Positions 48,152-57,544 are shown, counted from the stretch's first letter. The stretch: 64,000 nucleotides of DNA from Cristatella mucedo (GCA_009760855.2 WPIO01000002.1:15419001-15483000); one strand, 5' to 3'. Notes: a model not told the origin generated them from the sequence alone. Translations and numbers: made by a program.

Positions 48152-48322
48152 AGATATAAAATGAATGGCATGTAGCCTAGGGCTCGATCGATGACGTCAT
48201 CAATTAAATAAATCGTCCTCATATAATAGTCTCACTTCGTTCGATTATTATCTTCGTCCGATTTATTTAAAGATTGTCGTCATCCTCGAGACCCTATTCT
48301 CCATACCCTTCATTTTATATCT
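48152..48322. repeat. Imperfect 171-bp palindrome at the left edge of the viral block
   Basis: The left arm starts AGATATAAAATGAA at 48,152 and the right arm ends TTCATTTTATATCT at 48,322. The arms are complementary over about 64 bases (roughly three quarters identical by eye, with exact 14-base outer ends and AAATAAATCG inner stretches). The inner part is weaker. It could form a large hairpin. It sits exactly where host-type DNA gives way to AT-rich viral genes. Confidence 0.8.
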
Positions 48323-48407
48323 TTAGGTTGATGTGTCTATATAAGACTAAAAATAATTTCAATTAATTAAATATTTAATTAAATAAATTTTTTCTATCTT
48401 TATATAC

Positions 48408-48629
48408 ATGTCTCAAAACATTGATAACTTTATGCGACGGGAGGGTGAAAAATTTAGCGATCATGCAAAACGTATTAGAGAAGAGGTAAGAAAACGTACA
48501 GGTCTTCTTCCAAAATATCCTTTCTCAAAAGACAGTGTAGATGCATTGATTGCAACTCTACGTTCACCAACAGCTATAAAACTAGATAATCCTATTGCTA
48601 AAAAAACCACTAAGCCTAAAAGTAGATAG
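48408..48629 (+). CDS. Small basic protein, or N-terminal part of the polymerase gene
   Basis: 73 codons, Lys/Arg-rich (ends TTKPKSR), starting at an ATG just after TATATAC. I recognise no domain. The stop at 48,627-48,629 is TAG, and the next codons run on in the same frame without another stop into the polymerase at 48,657. The frame may therefore be either a separate small gene or the amino end of the polymerase cut off by a nonsense change. A protein-primed system also needs a terminal protein, and this would be a candidate location, but nothing in the sequence shows that. Confidence 0.6.
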   Translation: MSQNIDNFMRREGEKFSDHAKRIREEVRKRTGLLPKYPFSKDSVDALIATLRSPTAIKLDNPIAKKTTKPKSR

Positions 48630-48656
48630 TCTTTCGATAAAGAGTCCAGGAGGCTA

Positions 48657-51600
48657 ATGAAGATGCAGGAAATAGGTTGGTTTTTAGGAAAATCTTCTTC
48701 TGATGGTAAATTCTTAGATTATGAATATATTGGACTAGATAAGAACGTAATTGATTTTGATGTAATATATGATAAGATTGGCACAGAACTTAAATTCATT
48801 ATTAAAGAATTACTTAAAAACAAGAGTGACTTAAAAATGACCCTTGATATTTCACCTATTTTAGCTTCAGAAAGTGGTGCTTATAATTACCAACCATTTA
48901 CAGGAATAACTAATTCAAAAATAAATAGAGTTTCAGATATTGATAGAATAATTAGAACACAGTTTGCAGCTTTTAAAAAGAAAGTAGAGGAATGGTTCGA
49001 AAGAGGTTCTAATTGGATTATAATTGGAGTTAATGCTATTTATGCAAAGTTTTCTTATTTTCGACACAAATTTGGCGGTAGATACTTACCAATGCCAGAA
49101 GGATTAGAAAAGAAGAGATCAACAATTAATATCAAGAATGAATCAGATAATCTTTGTGCTTTATGGTTTGTGTTAAGGTTTCTCCACTGGAGAGATAATC
49201 ATCCAGAATCTATTGCTGATTTAAAGGAAATACTACATGAAAAATATTCACAACATTTAAAGAGAATAAAAGATTTGTTCAACGTTAAGGAGAATTATCC
49301 TTCAAACGTATTAAACGTTGATATTCCTCATTTAGCTGAATTATTTAACATAACTATTAATGTTTATGAATATGATAATAAAATTCCAACTCCACTTATA
49401 GTAGTTGATGAAGAGAAAGAGAGGCATTTAGATCTTCTTTTTTATAGCACTCCAAACAAAAGCAAATTTCATTATGTAATTATTAAAAACTGCAATGGAT
49501 TTTGTAGAAGTAGCAAAGGATATGGAACACAGCTTACTTGTAAAAGATTTTTGTGTAGATTTTACTCTAAAGAAAAACTAGAATCAGATGTTGATGCATG
49601 CAAACGTGGAAACGATGGTAAATCTAGAATAAGAATGCCAAGTGCAGATAGTAAAAAAGGAGATAAATGTTATTTTAGAGATTATGCTAAAACATTATGG
49701 TTTCCTTATGTTGCTTATGCAGACTTTGAATGTTTACTTACAAGCGTTAGAAAAACAGATAAAGAAGATCCTACTACTCCACAAGGCACTTTTCAAAAGC
49801 ATATTCTTTATTCATCTGCTTACACTATTATTGATTATGAAGAAAAACAAAGAACATTTAAATTATTCAATGGTTCAAATAATGTTAGAGATCTATTAAA
49901 AAGTTTGTTAGAACAAGTTGAAACATTAAAAAATGAAATGAAACCTGTTCTTGATAGATATGAAAATTTTGATTATAGTAATTTTAAGGAAGAAGACAAA
50001 AAAGATTTTGAGAATGCAACTATTTGTCATATTTGCGCTTTAGATTTAGATGGAGATAAAGTTTTAGATCATTGTCATTTAACAGGAAATTATAGGGTGC
50101 TGCACATAATGCTTGCAACTTAAATCTCAGTATTAATCCTAAGAAGTTTAAACTTCCAATATTTACTCACAACTTAAAAGGTTATGACTCACATTTATTA
50201 GTACAAGAGTTTCAAGATTTAAAGCTAGATAAAAAGTTATTGCCAATTACATGGAGATATATATAAACATTGAAATTGATTCATTTGCTTTTAAAGACTC
50301 TTTACAAATGTTGCAAAAAGGACTAGCAGATCTTGTAAATAACGTTGTTAAATCAGGAAAACCATTAGAACAAACAAGAAAATACTTTTAAAAGTTGGAT
50401 GATAATGAATTAAATCTATTAAAAGAAAAAGGTATGTTGCCTTATGAGTATATAGACTCATTTTCAAGACTAGATGAAAAGTCACTACCCCAAATTAAAA
50501 CTTTTTATAGCACATTAAATGATACAGACATAGATGAAAAAGATTATGATCGTGTTAAGAAAGTTTGGGCATTGATGAAAAAATAGATCCAACCACTGAA
50601 GATACATTAGGAAAGTATAGCGATGTTTATCTAACTATGAATGTCCTTCTACTTGCTGATGTATTTCAACATTTTAGACATTTATCAAAGAAAATTGATG
50701 GTTTAGATCCTGCCAATTTCCTTACAGCACCAGGTTTAACTTGGTCTGCAGGTTTGAGATTTGCAAAGGTTAAATTAGATTTATTAACAAACTTTGAACA
50801 TTTTGACTTCTTTGAAAGTGCAATAAGAGGAGGAATAACGCAAGCATCGTGTAGATATGTCAAAGTAAACAATGAAATGGCTTCTAATTATGATACTACT
50901 AAAGAAAAGAGTCCGTTACTTTATGTTGATGCAAATTCATTATATGCTACAACAATGACACAACCACTTCCAATTTCTAATTTTAAGCTTTTAGATTGTA
51001 AACAAATAAAGAAGATTACAACTAAGAAGATGTTATCATTAAAAGAGGATGCAGAAACTGGTTATGCTTTTGAAGTAGATATGCACTGTCCAGAAGAATT
51101 ACACGACACTTACTCTGATTGTCCTATTCTACCAATTAGAAGAAAAGTAGGTGTTGAAGAATACTCTGAATATCAAAAGAAAACGTTATTAAGGGATGAT
51201 AGGAAGAAAATAGATGAATTTGAAACTAAAGTGTAAAAACTAATTGTTGATCTAGAACCAAAAGTTAAATATGTTATCCATTACAGAAATCTACAACTTA
51301 CAATTGAAAGAGGATATGTATTAACAAAGATACATAGAGTAATGAGTTTTACCCAAAGCAGATGGTTGAGTGGATATATAGTTAATAACATTGAAAGAAG
51401 AAAAGTAGCAAAGGACGAGTTTGAAAAGGAATATTATAAACTCAAAAACAATGCATTCTTTGGAAAGACAATGGAAAATGTTAGAGAACGAGTAAACATT
51501 GAATTGTTTGATCTAAAATATTATAAGGATGTTGCAGTTTCAGATAAAAGAGTAATGAGCGCAAGATCTAAAGACAGAAGATTGTTTAATCGAGATTTAG

Positions 51601-52473
51601 TTGGAATTGAAACAACGAAAGCAGAGATCTGTCTTGATAAGCCTTTTTATTTAGGTTTTACAATTCTAGATATTTCAAAACTAATACTGCAGGATTTCTA
51701 TTATAACACAATAAAAGATTATTACAATGATAAAGTAACACTTGCTTATACTGACACTGATTCTTTGGTAATGCAAATTAATACTGATAATGTTTAGAAA
51801 GAGATTAAGTTCTCTGAGGGCGCTTTATCAAGTGCAATATTATTATTATTATTATTAATATTATTATTATACAGACTTTGAAAATTATTTAGATTACCTA
51901 GATTTGTCTGGTTATCTTAAGAATCAAGATGTGTGGAAAGTAGAAGGAGCAGAAAAGATTATACCTGCTAATAAGGGAGGTCTAGGCAAATTCAAGGATA
52001 AAATATGTGAAAAATATTCAGTAGATCAAAAAACAAAAGATTTCATTAGAAATGAGAAAGGCGATATGATTGAAAAATCAATTGTACTCGATGAGGGCGT
52101 TTTCTTGAGACCAAAACTCTATTCAATGCAAATAACTATCAAGAAAGATAAAGGGATAGAAGTTAAATCTGCAGTCAAAAAAGCAAAAGGAACAAAGAAA
52201 GATGTAGTAAAGAAGTGTTTGACTCATTCTGATTATGTTGGTTGTCTTAAAACTGGTTTTAATGTTTATTGCAATCGATCAAGATTTCATTCTAGAAACC
52301 ATCAAATTTTCACTATAACACAATCTAAAAAAGCACTATCAGCATTTGACTTAAAACGATATTGGTTAGACTGTGGAATTCATAGTTACTCTTACGGTCA
52401 CTATAGGATAAAAGAGTCAGCAGGTCACTGTACAACTTGTAATATTAGTATAGATGCCGAAAAGGAAGATTGA
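48657..52473 (+). pseudogene. polB: Protein-primed family-B DNA polymerase (Polinton/adintovirus type), broken
   Basis: This is the replicative DNA polymerase, about 1,250 codons. The N-terminal part (about residues 155-280) has NLCALWFVLRFLHW and later HYVIIKN, resembling the OTU-like cysteine-protease region of adintovirus polymerases. A Cys-rich zinc element follows. The exonuclease region starts YADFEC (near 49,715), and a second zinc element has CHIC and DHCHLTG (near 50,025-50,090). Further on are the YLTMNVLLLADVF block, polymerase motif A (YVDANSLYATTM near 50,925), motif B (KNNAFFGKTM near 51,445) and motif C (YTDTDSL near 51,750). Breaks are frame changes near 50,096, 50,243 and 50,570, TAA at 50,389 and 51,234, and a LINE tail at 51,797-51,869. 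It overlaps the next gene by 20 bases. Confidence 0.93.
51797..51869 (+). mobile_element. LINE-A 3' tail inserted in the polymerase gene
   Basis: GAAAGAGATTAAGTTCTCTG, GGGCGCTTTATCAAGTGCAA and an (ATT)n run match the last roughly 70 bases of LINE-A. Polymerase coding is recognisable immediately before (up to about 51,796) and after (from about 51,868). At most a TA dinucleotide is duplicated. It is an extremely 5'-truncated retrotransposition event. Confidence 0.9.
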
Positions 52474-52606
52474 AAATACTAAACCATTACCAGTAAAGAG
52501 AGTTAGATTTTCAGATAAAAATAAAAAGCAAGACGATACAAAACTAGTTGATATACAAGAAGAAGTAGAGTTATACGAGTCAATGGAGAAATTAAATATA
52601 TATTAA
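52454..52606 (+). CDS. Small basic protein overlapping the polymerase end
   Basis: 50 codons starting at ATG 52,454, which lies inside the last codons of the polymerase in another frame, and ending TAA at 52,604-52,606. It begins MPKRKIENTKPLPVKRVRF, a Lys/Arg-rich start resembling a nuclear-localisation signal, followed by an acidic second half. It is intact. The family is unknown. The overlap with the polymerase is typical of compact viral genomes. Confidence 0.6.
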   Translation: MPKRKIENTKPLPVKRVRFSDKNKKQDDTKLVDIQEEVELYESMEKLNIY

Positions 52607-52630
52607 CAAAATTATTTTTACTATTATAGG

Positions 52631-52876
52631 ATGGATCCCAAAGAAATCGATATTACCAGTTCTGATAGTGAGTCAGAGTATTCAGAGGATTCAATTGTCG
52701 ACCCTGATTATCAAATAGAAACATAATCTGAATCTGAGTCTTATACTTCTGAAGAATCACCTTACATTGAAACAGAATCTGAATCAGAAGATGAAGAGGT
52801 AGATTTAGAAGAATTTCTATTTGGTAAAAAAGAGTCCCTTGAATCATTAGACAGTTCGGAAGGTGAAGAGATTTAA
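52631..52876 (+). pseudogene. Short acidic Ser/Asp/Glu-rich protein with one stop
   Basis: 81 codons starting MDPKEIDITSSDSESEYSED. It is dominated by Ser, Glu and Asp, with many casein-kinase-II-like acidic Ser sites. A TATTATAG stretch ends one base before the ATG (52,622-52,630). A TAA at 52,724-52,726 interrupts it, after which the same acidic character continues in frame to TAA at 52,874. It has no known domain; its role could be DNA mimicry or protein-protein contact, but this is speculation. Confidence 0.55.
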
Positions 52877-52903
52877 TTTAAATTAAATTAAATTTTATTT
52901 TCA

Positions 52904-52910
52904 TATATAG
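52904..52910 (+). promoter_or_regulatory. TATATAG motif before the 52,914 gene
   Basis: Exact TATATAG, three bases before the ATG. It is one of six exact copies at gene starts in the viral block. Confidence 0.65.
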
Positions 52911-52913
52911 AAA

Positions 52914-53163
52914 ATGGATGTCTCAAGAATTTTAAGTTGTGAACAATCTAGAGAAATGGCAGTAAAAATCTGTCTTCAAAAACTTAAAGGTCAAGATCAA
53001 CGTATAGTTAAACATTCACTAGACAAGCTCATTCCAGATATTGATAGTTCTTATATTAGTATTCTTATAGATATATGTGATACATGAGATGCTTGAAGAG
53101 GCAAATAAAAAATCTAAAGCACCAAAAACAAAACCAGGGGTAGTGATTAATAATAATATATAG
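52914..53163 (+). pseudogene. Small paralogue family, member 1, frameshifted
   Basis: It starts MDVSRILSCEQSREMAVKIC at ATG 52,914. The first frame stops at a TGA near 53,085, but a neighbouring frame continues with EEANKKSKAPKTKPGVV to TAG 53,161-53,163. A one-base indel near 53,070-53,080 is the simplest reading. The opening MD(V/I)(S/A)RIL.CE and the spacing of hydrophobic residues match the genes at 53,168 and 53,405, so the three look like tandem paralogues of about 70-80 residues. Function is unknown. Confidence 0.6.
53157..53163 (+). promoter_or_regulatory. TATATAG motif before the 53,168 gene
   Basis: Exact TATATAG ending four bases before the ATG. Its TAG also serves as the stop codon of the upstream paralogue. 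Confidence 0.65.
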
Positions 53164-53167
53164 AAAA

Positions 53168-53380
53168 ATGGAAGATGAAATTGAAAGAATTTTAAATCAT
53201 AAAGATGTTGAAATTTATGCACGTATTATTTGTATAGCAATGCTTAAGCTTGATAAAGATATAGATTTTTATTATAATATTTATAAACTACCTGATTCAA
53301 TTATTGCAGAATTAACAAAAATGTGTGATCGTTTTAATAAAATAGAAACTATGTATAAAGGTATTTATAGTAAAATTTGA
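53168..53380 (+). CDS. Small paralogue family, member 2
   Basis: 70 codons, intact, starting MEDEIERILNHKDVEIYARI and containing LPDSIIAELTKMCDRFNKIE. The LPDSII(A/E)(E/D)L segment is shared almost exactly with member 3 (53,405). It is largely helical in appearance with no membrane segment or known domain. Probably a cytoplasmic or nuclear accessory protein. The stop is TGA at 53,378-53,380. Confidence 0.65.
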   Translation: MEDEIERILNHKDVEIYARIICIAMLKLDKDIDFYYNIYKLPDSIIAELTKMCDRFNKIETMYKGIYSKI

Positions 53381-53394
53381 TTTTTTTTCAACAA

Positions 53395-53401
53395 TATATA
53401 G
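53395..53401 (+). promoter_or_regulatory. TATATAG motif before the 53,405 gene
   Basis: Exact TATATAG, three bases before the ATG. Confidence 0.65.
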
Positions 53402-53404
53402 AAA

Positions 53405-53632
53405 ATGGATATTGCAAGGATTCTATGTTGTGAAAGAGCTAAAAATACTGCATATAGTGTATGTTCTAAAATATTTAAAGTTTGTGGATCTAAGATGCTT
53501 ATAAATCTATTTTCCTATATTTCTATGTTACCTGATTCAATTATTGAAGATTTAATTAAAAGTTGTAATATTTGTTATAAAATAGAAGATTATAACAATA
53601 AGCTAGATGATATTTGTTGTGGAGTTTTCTAA
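53405..53632 (+). CDS. Small paralogue family, member 3
   Basis: 75 codons, intact, starting MDIARILCCERAKNTAYSVC, close to member 1, and with LPDSIIEDLIKSCNICYKIE, close to member 2. It therefore links the other two members. Cysteines are numerous (CC, C, C, C, CC) but not in an obvious zinc pattern. Function unknown. The stop is TAA. Confidence 0.65.
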   Translation: MDIARILCCERAKNTAYSVCSKIFKVCGSKMLINLFSYISMLPDSIIEDLIKSCNICYKIEDYNNKLDDICCGVF

Positions 53633-53672
53633 AATGATTTTCTTTAATCTGTGTGCATGTAATTTTTTTTAT

Positions 53673-53679
53673 TATATAG
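53673..53679 (+). promoter_or_regulatory. TATATAG motif before the 53,683 gene
   Basis: Exact TATATAG, three bases (GAA) before the ATG. Confidence 0.65.
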
Positions 53680-53682
53680 GAA

Positions 53683-54148
53683 ATGGAGGCCGTTACTGAC
53701 CCAATGCTAGCAACTTCTGCATTAGCACTTAAATCTTACGTTGATTATCTTGTTAGATCAAGAATGACAGCATATGATAAAACAACAACTCAGTTCTGAT
53801 ATTTCAGTTATGACTGATACATCTGTTAAGAAATTCTATCTTGATGAATCAGAAGTTGAAGCACAAAAGATTATTACTGCAGGTCAAACTGAAGTTCTAT
53901 CAGGTCTTGAGGAAAGAGCTAGATATAAAGTTGATGCTCTTCTAGATGATCCCAGTAAGATTGCTGATTATACGACTTGGATTGCAACACAACTTCCATC
54001 AATGTCTACAGTCATATCTGCAGTATCTGGTCTTGAACCTGATATCACTGGAATTGTTAAAGGTGAGTGTTACGCAGTTCTACCAATTATTACTGATGGT
54101 AAGAGTGCAAAACAAAAAGCCGCTGAGGCAGCTCTTTCTCAAGTGTAG
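53683..54148 (+). pseudogene. Unknown viral protein of about 150 residues, frameshifted
   Basis: It starts MEAVTDPMLATSALALKSYV at ATG 53,683. That frame ends at a TGA near 53,798, while the downstream frame (from about 53,785) continues with SVKKFYLDESEVEAQKIITA and ends AAEAALSQV at TAG 54,146. One indel near 53,785-53,798 explains this. The C-terminal two-thirds are mixed helix with no Cys and no membrane segment. I cannot assign a function. By position and size it could be a structural or DNA-associated protein. Confidence 0.6.
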
Positions 54149-54179
54149 TTTAATTTAATTTAATTAAATATAAAAACAA

Positions 54180-54186
54180 TATATAG
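54180..54186 (+). promoter_or_regulatory. TATATAG motif before the 54,190 gene
   Basis: Exact TATATAG, three bases (AAG) before the ATG. Confidence 0.6.
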
Positions 54187-54189
54187 AAG

Positions 54190-54565
54190 ATGAATATTGA
54201 GACAAGAAGTAAAGACTGTCTTAAACAAACACAAGGACAACAGCATTCAAACTTTAAAATCTGTTCTTATCCAATGGGTAGAATGAATTGAAGACATCAG
54301 ATCGACTTTGTTAGATGCTGTAAAACTAGTATTAGAATATAAAGCACTTTGAACTAACCAATCTGAACCATAAATAGCAAATATATTTGTTTAAGTTAGA
54401 GATGGTTCAATTTTTGAAGAGTTCCTTAAAGACTTAAAAATAGAAAAAATAAATAGTATGAGGTCTGAAGCTTACTCTAAAAAAATAAAAATAACTAAAA
54501 AAATTAAAGATTCTGAAAAGAGTTTTGATATACCTGAAGAATTGATTAAAGGGACTATGGATTAG
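54190..54565 (+). pseudogene. Unknown viral gene, heavily decayed
   Basis: About 125 codons. The ATG frame is left after about six codons and the readable frame then contains DNSIQTLKSVLIQWVE, IEDIRSTLLDAVKLVLEYKA and FEEFLKDLKIEKINSMRSEA. It is interrupted by TGA 54,284, TGA 54,350, TAA 54,371 and TAA 54,392, and ends at TAG 54,563. It is Lys/Glu-rich and probably helical. This is the most damaged gene of the block, which suggests it decayed without constraint. Function unknown. Confidence 0.5.
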
Positions 54566-54570
54566 AAGAT

Positions 54571-55042
54571 TTAAGAAGGAATAGTGGTATTTCCTGGAAA
54601 ATCGTCTGCTTCTATTTCTATTTCTTCAGGCCTCATTTTAGTATATTTTATACGATTAATTAGTAAAATCTCAAAAATATCTTCATCTCTTGGAGTTATA
54701 ATTGTACCATAAGTTATAACAGGATAATCAATATCAAATACAACTGTTTTTGTTTTCTTCATTATCAATAATAATAATATTAATTATCGAGTCACTCATT
54801 AATGACATATAATCTCTCTCAACACAATAATATTTTAAGTCAAGTAAAGTAGATGAATAAAAATTTGGAAAATACAATTTATAGTTATATTTTAAAAATA
54901 CAATATCACTATGACTAAATTTATCTATAGATATTGCAACTCGAGCACGTTTAATTCTATAGTTTATTCTAGTTCTATTATCATCTTTTAATAAAAATGA
55001 ACTATATGAATTTGAACTATTTATTACTACATATCTACTCAT
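54571..55042 (-). pseudogene. Unknown minus-strand gene, probably one frameshifted protein
   Basis: Two overlapping frames: 55,042-54,734 (starts MSRYVVINSSNSYSSFLL) and 54,768-54,571 (contains VVFDIDYPVITYGTIITP and ends with an acidic EEIEIEADDFPG). They overlap by 35 bases, so either a one-base indel splits one protein of about 150 residues or two small genes overlap. It lies directly downstream of the three fibre genes on the same strand and may be transcribed with them. No domain recognised. Confidence 0.5.
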
Positions 55043-55098
55043 ATTATCATTAACATTATTTACTTTTAAAGTTGCAACATCAATATCTTTTATTTTTA

Positions 55099-55682
55099 TT
55101 AGTATTCTTGAGTATATTGGTTTTTTATTGTAATATCTGATAGTTTTGCTAAAATTTGTTGACTATTAGTAGAAGAAAACGCTTGTGATGGTGTACCGAT
55201 ATTATTTACACTGTTTTCAGTTAAATTACCCTAGTATCCAATAAAACCTACATTATTAATAAATGTAGCAACAAATCGTAAGCTTCCACATTTCGAATAG
55301 AAATGATGTATATATTTATTAGCAATTACATCGGTTGGAGAATAATTATTAAAATTTGGTTCTCTTCTATTCATTATTAGTCTTTCAATACTTATATCTC
55401 CATTTACTGTTTCATCTTGTTTATAAATTCCTGTTTTTGCATCAACATATTGTTTTGTTGCAATATCTCTTCCATTGACAGGATCTGATATTCTTACATA
55501 TTTTTTCAGTTTGCAGATAAATTACCAGTTATATGTTGATCAGAATCCTTACTTAGATAATTGTTATCAGCAAACACTTTATTAACTGTTTCTAATGTAG
55601 CAACAGTTTCTCCAACATTAATTATTCTGTTTGAATCAATGTTCAATGTCCCATTCATTTGTAAATCTTTTCTAGAAAGCAT
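55099..55682 (-). pseudogene. Fibre-like protein C (third of three), broken
   Basis: It starts MLSRKDLQMNGTLNIDSNRI at 55,682, with TATATAG about 15 bases upstream. It contains two copies of the fibre-shaft type repeat: LNIDSNRIINVGETVATLET and, in a shifted frame, YVRISDPVNGRDIATKQYVD. A frame change near 55,505 and a TAG at 55,231-55,233 break it; the end is TAA 55,099. Repeats of the form N.I.NLGDPV...DA....YVD are typical of trimeric fibre or tail-spike stalks. In virus particles such proteins form host-contact fibres; that role is inferred here. Confidence 0.65.
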
Positions 55683-55684
55683 TT

Positions 55685-56664
55685 TTATGATGTAGCTATA
55701 TAAATAGTAAAATCTACTATTTTTCGAATTAAATCTGGTGTGCAAACAAACGGCAAATCCATTTGTATTATTTTATTTGAATTTAGAATAAAACTTCCAT
55801 ATAATTGAAATGTATGCTTAGAACTTATTCCTGTTGGAGGAAAAGGAATAATCATCTTTTGATAACCATTTGGTGCTATATATGATGCAGAAATTACAAA
55901 TAAACCGTTTCGAATATTTCATTCCATTTCATCATCAGGAGGAATAAGAAATAGTCCTTGATATACAGTTCCATAAATATTTGTAGTTTGTGGTGCTATA
56001 CTTGTACTGAATACTACTTTTGTAACGTTACCATCAGTCATTTTATTTAGATAACCAAGGTTTACACCATCAGTTAGATTAACAGGATCATTTACAATTC
56101 TAATAAAATTATTTTGCATGTCTAAATTACCATTAACAGTTCCACCATGTAAATTAGGAAAGTTATCATCGATATACTTCTTATTAGGAGCAGTAAGATC
56201 AAGGTCTGGATTTGCAGCTGCAAATGGACTTTCACCAGTATAACTTGATGCAGCTCCAGAAGCAGATGGAAAATTAACTTTAATAACACCATTTACAACT
56301 GGATTTCCTCTATTTGTTCCACATGTAAGTGGTAATCTAGTATCAGCATAATCCTTTGTTGCAGCATCAGTAGGATTTAGATTTATTATAGGATTAGCAA
56401 GATATTTAGATTTATTATAGGATTAGCAAGATCTACTATTCTAAAATTATTCCTATCAATATCTCCATCATTTGTAGTAGATCTAGAAATCTTTGTAACA
56501 AAATTAGTATCTATATATTTTCTATTTACTGCATCACCAGCATCAACAGGATCACCTAAATTCTTTATTAGATTATTATCCATATTTAGATTTCCACTAA
56601 GTATATCACCAGTTTTTTTGTTACAATTATTTGATGACTTTCCTTTGCTTCTTTTACCTAACAT
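55685..56664 (-). pseudogene. Fibre-like protein B (second of three), broken
   Basis: It starts at ATG 56,664, four bases after the fibre-A stop, with TGTATAG just upstream on the minus strand. The shaft repeats are LNMDNNLIKNLGDPVDAGDA (near 56,575), a second with IVDLANPIINLN, and a third near 56,090 with MQNNFIRIVNDPVNLTDGVN. The C-terminal half lacks repeats (IIPFPPTGISSKHTFQLYGS) and may be a globular head. Breaks are an exact 29-bp tandem duplication at 56,375-56,432, which shifts the frame, and a TGA at 55,919-55,921. It ends TAA at 55,685, three bases from the start of fibre C. Confidence 0.7.
56375..56432. repeat. Exact 29-bp tandem duplication in fibre B
   Basis: The unit starting ATTTAGATTTATTATAGGAT occurs at 56,375-56,403 and again at 56,404-56,432 with no difference. 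As 29 is not a multiple of three, it changes the frame. Confidence 0.97.
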
Positions 56665-56667
56665 TTT

Positions 56668-57531
56668 CTATACAATACTAACAATAAAATCTATAAAAGT
56701 AATTCCACTAGCAACTGTAAACTTATCAATAGCATATCTACATGTTCGATCAATGTTAATTATTAAAACTACTGTACCACTTACACCATAAGTATTATCA
56801 CTAGTTAATTCTAAATAAGAATTAGTTTTATTAGTTGCATACATAATGTTAGATATCATACTAAAATTAGGTAACACTCATGGAAAGAATGTTTTAAGAT
56901 TAGTATTGTAGGCTACAATGTTTCCAGTAGCTGCAACAACAGGTATTTCACCGGGTGTAATTTGTTTAGGTTGAAATTTATTTCCTGTACTTCCATTAGC
57001 AGTAATACTAAAACCTAACATGTCAAGATGGACTATACTTGGATAAGTACCATTCAAACCTAAGTAACTAAATGTTACTTGTTTATTAGCATCAACATAT
57101 TGTTTTGTTGCTACATCAGAAACTTTTACATTCACAATATTCTCATTTCCCATATCAATACTTGACATTACTTTACCTTGAAATACGGCTGTCATACTTT
57201 TAAGTAATCTATAGTTTATTACTTTATAAGGTCTTAAATCTGAGTATACAGTTCCATCAGCAGAGTTACCGGATATACCATAAGCATTCTTACAATTCAA
57301 TTGTGATTTCATTACTGCATCTTTTTTAGGCAACAAATCAGTTAGAGCTGATACTTTGGCTATTTCTCCTGAAGGATTACTAATAATATTGTTACCTGCA
57401 CTTGAAGTAAGTGCGTAATCCAGTCTTATAGCATCACCACTGTTAACAGGAAATCCTAAATTAGTTATTCTGTTATTATTTGCATTAAGATCAGTATAAA
57501 TATTACCATTGACTTTTCTACCTTTTTCCAT
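56668..57531 (-). pseudogene. Fibre-like protein A (first of three)
   Basis: About 287 codons from ATG 57,531, starting MEKGRKVNGNIYTDLNANNN. The first shaft repeat is NNRITNLGFPVNSGDAIRLD; a second, MGNENIVNVKVSDVATKQYV, lies near residue 145. The distal part (TSDNTYGVSGTVVLIINID) is repeat-free and ends TAG at 56,668. The only defect is a TGA at 56,878-56,880; the same frame is open on both sides. The start codon lies 10 bases from that of the divergent plus-strand gene at 57,542. The best-preserved of the three fibre genes. Confidence 0.7.
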
Positions 57532-57544
57532 TATATAATATATG
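57529..57544. promoter_or_regulatory. Shared divergent start region with TTATATAATATAT
   Basis: The ATG of fibre A (minus, 57,531) and the ATG of the next gene (plus, 57,542) are separated by only 10 bases, TATATAATAT, which is nearly self-complementary. One small element must therefore serve both directions. Confidence 0.7.

Noticed and set aside
53946-54158. Second open frame overlapping the 53,683 gene
   Set aside because: Shadow frame in AT-rich DNA. The other phase has a balanced composition and continues the gene upstream.
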